Below are positions 6,676 to 8,809 of a stretch of DNA of 8,809 nucleotides, piece by piece; positions within the stretch are counted from its first letter, which is position 1, and every line of letters starts with the position of its first letter. Source of the stretch: an uncultured Clostridium sp. (GTDB lineage: Bacteria > Bacillota > Clostridia > Clostridiales > Clostridiaceae); contig NZ_CAKVKB010000134.1 of NCBI RefSeq assembly GCF_934754915.1, positions 1-8,809 of the forward strand, written 5' to 3'. The position numbers and the translations under genes were made by a program. The notes under the pieces are model-generated. The model saw nothing but the letters and a program-made list of their open reading frames with translations. It had not been told where the DNA came from and searched no databases.

Positions 6676-6697
6676 CTTTCGTGTACCTAACGCCAAT
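6676..6697 (+). repeat. IS21-end-like dispersed repeat, copy E
   Basis: CTTTCGTGTACCTAACGCCAAT differs from the consensus at two positions in the core (G to A, C to G). It is about 280 nt from copy D, in the same orientation, within the gap after the macro-domain gene. It is the most isolated copy, without the extended left flank shared by B and C. Confidence 0.62.
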
Positions 6698-6773
6698 AGC
6701 GGCACTTTCAGGACACACTATTTCCTGTTATGATGTCAGTACTGTCTATTTTTTTGATATATAGAGATATTAA

Positions 6774-6920
6774 AAGCAGGAGGAAAAAGCAGTTGCAGAC
6801 AGTTCCAAAGATATCCAGCTTCACGAACTGAAAAACATGATCACAGACTTGAAAAATCTAATAAAAACCCTTCAAGCAACTGTCAATACTGGAAATAAAC
6901 GTGAAGAAACTCTAACTACT
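6774..6920 (+). pseudogene. Possible IS66-type transposase N-terminal fragment
   Basis: The plus-strand frame from 6774 reads EEKAVADSSKDIQLHELKNM and then ITDLKNLIKTLQATV, a helical coiled-coil pattern with regular leucines, ending near KREETLT before unrelated sequence and a stop at 6966. IS66-family transposases begin with such an ELK..I..L...L coiled coil, ahead of a motif like KLFG, which is missing here. A G-rich AGGAGGA lies at the 5' edge, but no usable start precedes the similarity. I read it as a short remnant; similarity to another coiled-coil protein is possible. It is the only coding-like signal on the plus strand. Confidence 0.4.
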
Positions 6921-6987
6921 TCTAAATCCCACATTAGTCCTCCATACTCTTTCATTTATCTTTCATAGATACACCTTGGTAAATACA

Positions 6988-8352
6988 TTAACTCCTAAAT
7001 TTTCTTTCTTTAAGATGCTTGATAAAATATCCAAATGCTAATGTTTTAAAGAAAAATTTTATACTTACATTCATATAATAAATGTAAGCACTCCATCTAC
7101 CAAGAGATTCTAAATCTGTCACATTTCCTATAAGCCCATATTTTATCGCATTTCTGAACGGTAACATTCCATGATTATCAATATAATACAACAGAGAAAT
7201 ATCAACTGATACTTCTAAATAATTTATAAATAACAATATCATAGACCGTATAACATTTGCTGATGGTCTCTGAATATCAGATAGAAATATTAAACATAAT
7301 AAATATGTAATTGTATCAAAAATCAAATATAGAGAAATACTACCACATACCTTATAATTTGTGTATTTCCACACATGTATCAACCCAGCAAGTATAAACG
7401 GAACAACTAATTTTATAACTGTAATGCTTTCCACTGCTCCCCGTCTTTTTTGCCAGTCAACTCCTCCCAACAGATCTTTTATAAATAATATCGGTATAAA
7501 CACCATTCGTAACCATGCAATAAGTAATCTAAAATACTTAGCTACTAAAAAATATCCTCTAGATTCATCATACTTTTTAATATTACGTATATATCGAATT
7601 TGAGCTTCTACTGAATTTTGATACACAACTCTATGGTTTCTTTCAAAGTATTTTTTATATTGTTTTAAAATATTGTTAAAAATCATTAAATTACTTCTGT
7701 TCTCATCTTCATCCAATATACAAAATATGACTCTTTTTAATGCCATATAATTAAAATATTCTATATCCTTTTTCTTTTCATGCAATAGCTCATTTCCTAT
7801 CGTTGCAACAGCGATACTCGCTGCCAGCTTAAATGGAATATTATAATTGCCTGAACCAATGATTGGAATAATCAAAGTTTCTATTTTTTGATTATCACAT
7901 ACGCTCTTCACTATATTTCGATAACACGCTTCCAATATACTAGTACATTTACTTGTGCATGCAACTTTTTTCCCTGGATAATCGTTTTCTTTTCCCACTA
8001 CATGAATCACATAATCACAAAATTCATATCCTCTAGTTATTACAGCCTCTCCTCTTTTACAACGTATCTTTTTAATAGGCAAATCCGTTTCTGAATCAAG
8101 TTCTTTTCGAATTTTATCTCGAAATGTTCTTTCTGTTTCGTCGTTTTTAGCTTCTAATATTGAATCTATTGCTTCATGAATACTTGCGTCTACACCTCTA
8201 TGCGAACTTCCCATTAGTGTCGGATTAGCTGCATTTACAACAGCTAATATTCCTACATTATTTCTATATTTTTCTACACAATCCACAATATTTCCAGAAT
8301 ATGTCATTAGCATATTTTGAATTAATTTTTCATCTATAAACTCTACAGACAT
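6988..8352 (-). CDS. Macro domain-membrane fusion protein, candidate ADP-ribose-sensing effector
   Basis: A 454-residue protein of two parts. Residues 1-215 form a macro domain: VVNAAN (38-43), HRGVD (51-55) with GVD kept but the glycine-rich loop altered, RGEAVITRGY (100-109), VIHVVG (115-120) and IPIIGSGNYNIP (162-173), the second phosphate loop. Macro domains bind or process ADP-ribose and related NAD-derived ligands. Residues about 270-450 are strongly hydrophobic, with about five likely membrane helices (near 273-295, 310-328, 338-358, 366-390 and 423-444) and a basic tail. The combination suggests a ligand-gated membrane effector, as proposed for macro-domain ThsA of type II Thoeris, but here the macro domain is N-terminal and no TIR partner is visible. 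AAGGAG (8364-8369) lies 11 nt from the ATG; a GTG at 8358 (5 nt away) would add two residues. It appears to be transcribed alone. Confidence 0.82.
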   Translation of the reverse strand: MSVEFIDEKLIQNMLMTYSGNIVDCVEKYRNNVGILAVVNAANPTLMGSSHRGVDASIHEAIDSILEAKNDETERTFRDKIRKELDSETDLPIKKIRCKRGEAVITRGYEFCDYVIHVVGKENDYPGKKVACTSKCTSILEACYRNIVKSVCDNQKIETLIIPIIGSGNYNIPFKLAASIAVATIGNELLHEKKKDIEYFNYMALKRVIFCILDEDENRSNLMIFNNILKQYKKYFERNHRVVYQNSVEAQIRYIRNIKKYDESRGYFLVAKYFRLLIAWLRMVFIPILFIKDLLGGVDWQKRRGAVESITVIKLVVPFILAGLIHVWKYTNYKVCGSISLYLIFDTITYLLCLIFLSDIQRPSANVIRSMILLFINYLEVSVDISLLYYIDNHGMLPFRNAIKYGLIGNVTDLESLGRWSAYIYYMNVSIKFFFKTLAFGYFIKHLKERKFRS

Positions 8353-8363
8353 CTTCACACTCT

Positions 8364-8369
8364 CTCCTT
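8364..8369 (-). promoter_or_regulatory. Ribosome binding site of macro-domain gene
   Basis: AAGGAG on the minus strand, within AAGGAGAGAG, lies 11 nt before the ATG at 8352 and 5 nt before an alternative GTG at 8358. The HEPN-type gene has the same AAGGAGAGAG leader with 11 nt to its ATG, which favours the ATG here. Confidence 0.5.
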
Positions 8370-8371
8370 CA

Positions 8372-8407
8372 GGTTTTATCTAATACAAATTCATATTTTG
8401 TCTAATT
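8372..8407 (-). promoter_or_regulatory. Possible promoter of macro-domain gene
   Basis: On the minus strand TAGACA is followed after about 16 nt by TAGATA, just upstream of the AAGGAG site. This resembles sigma-A -35 and -10 boxes with imperfect spacing and sequence. In DNA this AT-rich such matches are common. Confidence 0.25.
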
Positions 8408-8409
8408 TT

Positions 8410-8809
8410 CAATATAAACTTTAGAAAATATATTTGTATTTTGCCAGTTACATATTTTTATTAAAATACATCTCTTGATTAACGTATCATATAAAAATAT
8501 TTACTGACATCAAAATCGCACTACTACTTCAGAAGTATAAACATCTGATTTTTACCGAGGATTCATATGAAACAAAAGAAATAGCCTGGAAAGATTCCTT
8601 TCTCCTTGATCGCTTATAGGCATAATTATAAAACATTTTTCACATGTACAATTTTCTTTTTCCTTATCCATAATCTTCAGTACGATAATTAATTTTTATA
8701 TATAATTATCTCTTTCCTTTCTTCCTACCATTGTTATAAAACTCTTTTTATTATTGTACTACTTTTAATCTGTAATTTTATCTTTCTTCTATCGACATGT
8801 TTCTACATT
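8410..8809. other. AT-rich region without recognisable gene
   Basis: No open frame of useful length or recognisable RNA is seen. On the plus strand a GAGGA sits 6 nt before ATGAAACAAAAGAAATAG (from 8567), encoding only MKQKK and a stop. This could be the stub of a lost gene or chance. No IS-end-like repeat copy was found here, unlike the gaps upstream of the HEPN gene, the SIR2 gene and the two-gene cassette. Confidence 0.4.

Noticed and set aside
1505..6697. CRISPR array made of the repeated 20-mer
   Set aside because: The copies are hundreds to thousands of bases apart, with genes in between, not regularly spaced with short unique spacers.
8567..8584. Tiny ORF MKQKK with a ribosome-binding-site-like GAGGA
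   Set aside because: Five codons with no conserved context; too short to call as a gene or leader peptide.
1..8809. tRNA, rRNA or riboswitch
   Set aside because: No cloverleaf-like segment, TTCGANTC-type T-loop in a proper context, or conserved riboswitch core was seen in any gap.

Overview
The window is very AT-rich (roughly 70% A+T by eye), with AAGGAG/GGGGGAG-type ribosome binding sites and remnants that look like IS21 and IS66 insertion sequences. This fits a low-GC Firmicute, most likely a gut or rumen Clostridia/Lachnospiraceae. That placement is inference from composition; no marker gene is present. All five intact genes lie on the minus strand. None is housekeeping, and three carry domains typical of anti-phage or abortive-infection proteins, so the region reads as a defence island or accessory locus.

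Layout by coordinate. 1-178: a locally GC-rich stretch with short repeats and a hairpin, no gene. 179-1456: protein ending in a HEPN-like domain with an RNxxxH motif, a candidate RNase effector. 1571-4045: a SIR2 NADase-like domain joined to a P-loop NTPase and a TPR-like helical tail, resembling SIR2-STAND defence proteins. 4046-4919: a non-coding gap with IS21-type end repeats and a decayed istB transposition gene. 4920-6228: a tight two-gene cassette (175 aa, then 258 aa) that I do not recognise. 6229-6987: a decayed gap with two more end-repeat copies, a terminator-like hairpin and a possible IS66 transposase fragment. 6988-8352: macro domain fused to a multi-spanning membrane region. 8353-8809: AT-rich upstream DNA, no gene seen.

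The most unusual structure outside the genes is a dispersed repeat, TTCGTGTACCTGACCCCAAT and variants. It occurs five times, always in the same orientation, in three gaps: before the HEPN gene (one copy), before the SIR2 gene (two copies), and between the unknown pair and the macro gene (two copies). Two copies match over 45 nt at 42 positions. One of these begins only 22 nt from the SIR2 start codon and may form part of that gene's promoter or leader. The repeat follows the istB remnant on the same strand, so I interpret it as the end of an IS21-family element left behind at several sites.

Working idea (inference): this is a patchwork of independent defence cassettes on one strand, separated by IS scars. 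A functional tie between two of them is possible. The SIR2 domain would consume NAD+ and release ADP-ribose-type products, and the macro domain belongs to a fold that binds ADP-ribose-type ligands and is here attached to a membrane region. This recalls, without being identical to, macro-domain Thoeris effectors. No TIR gene is visible in the window.
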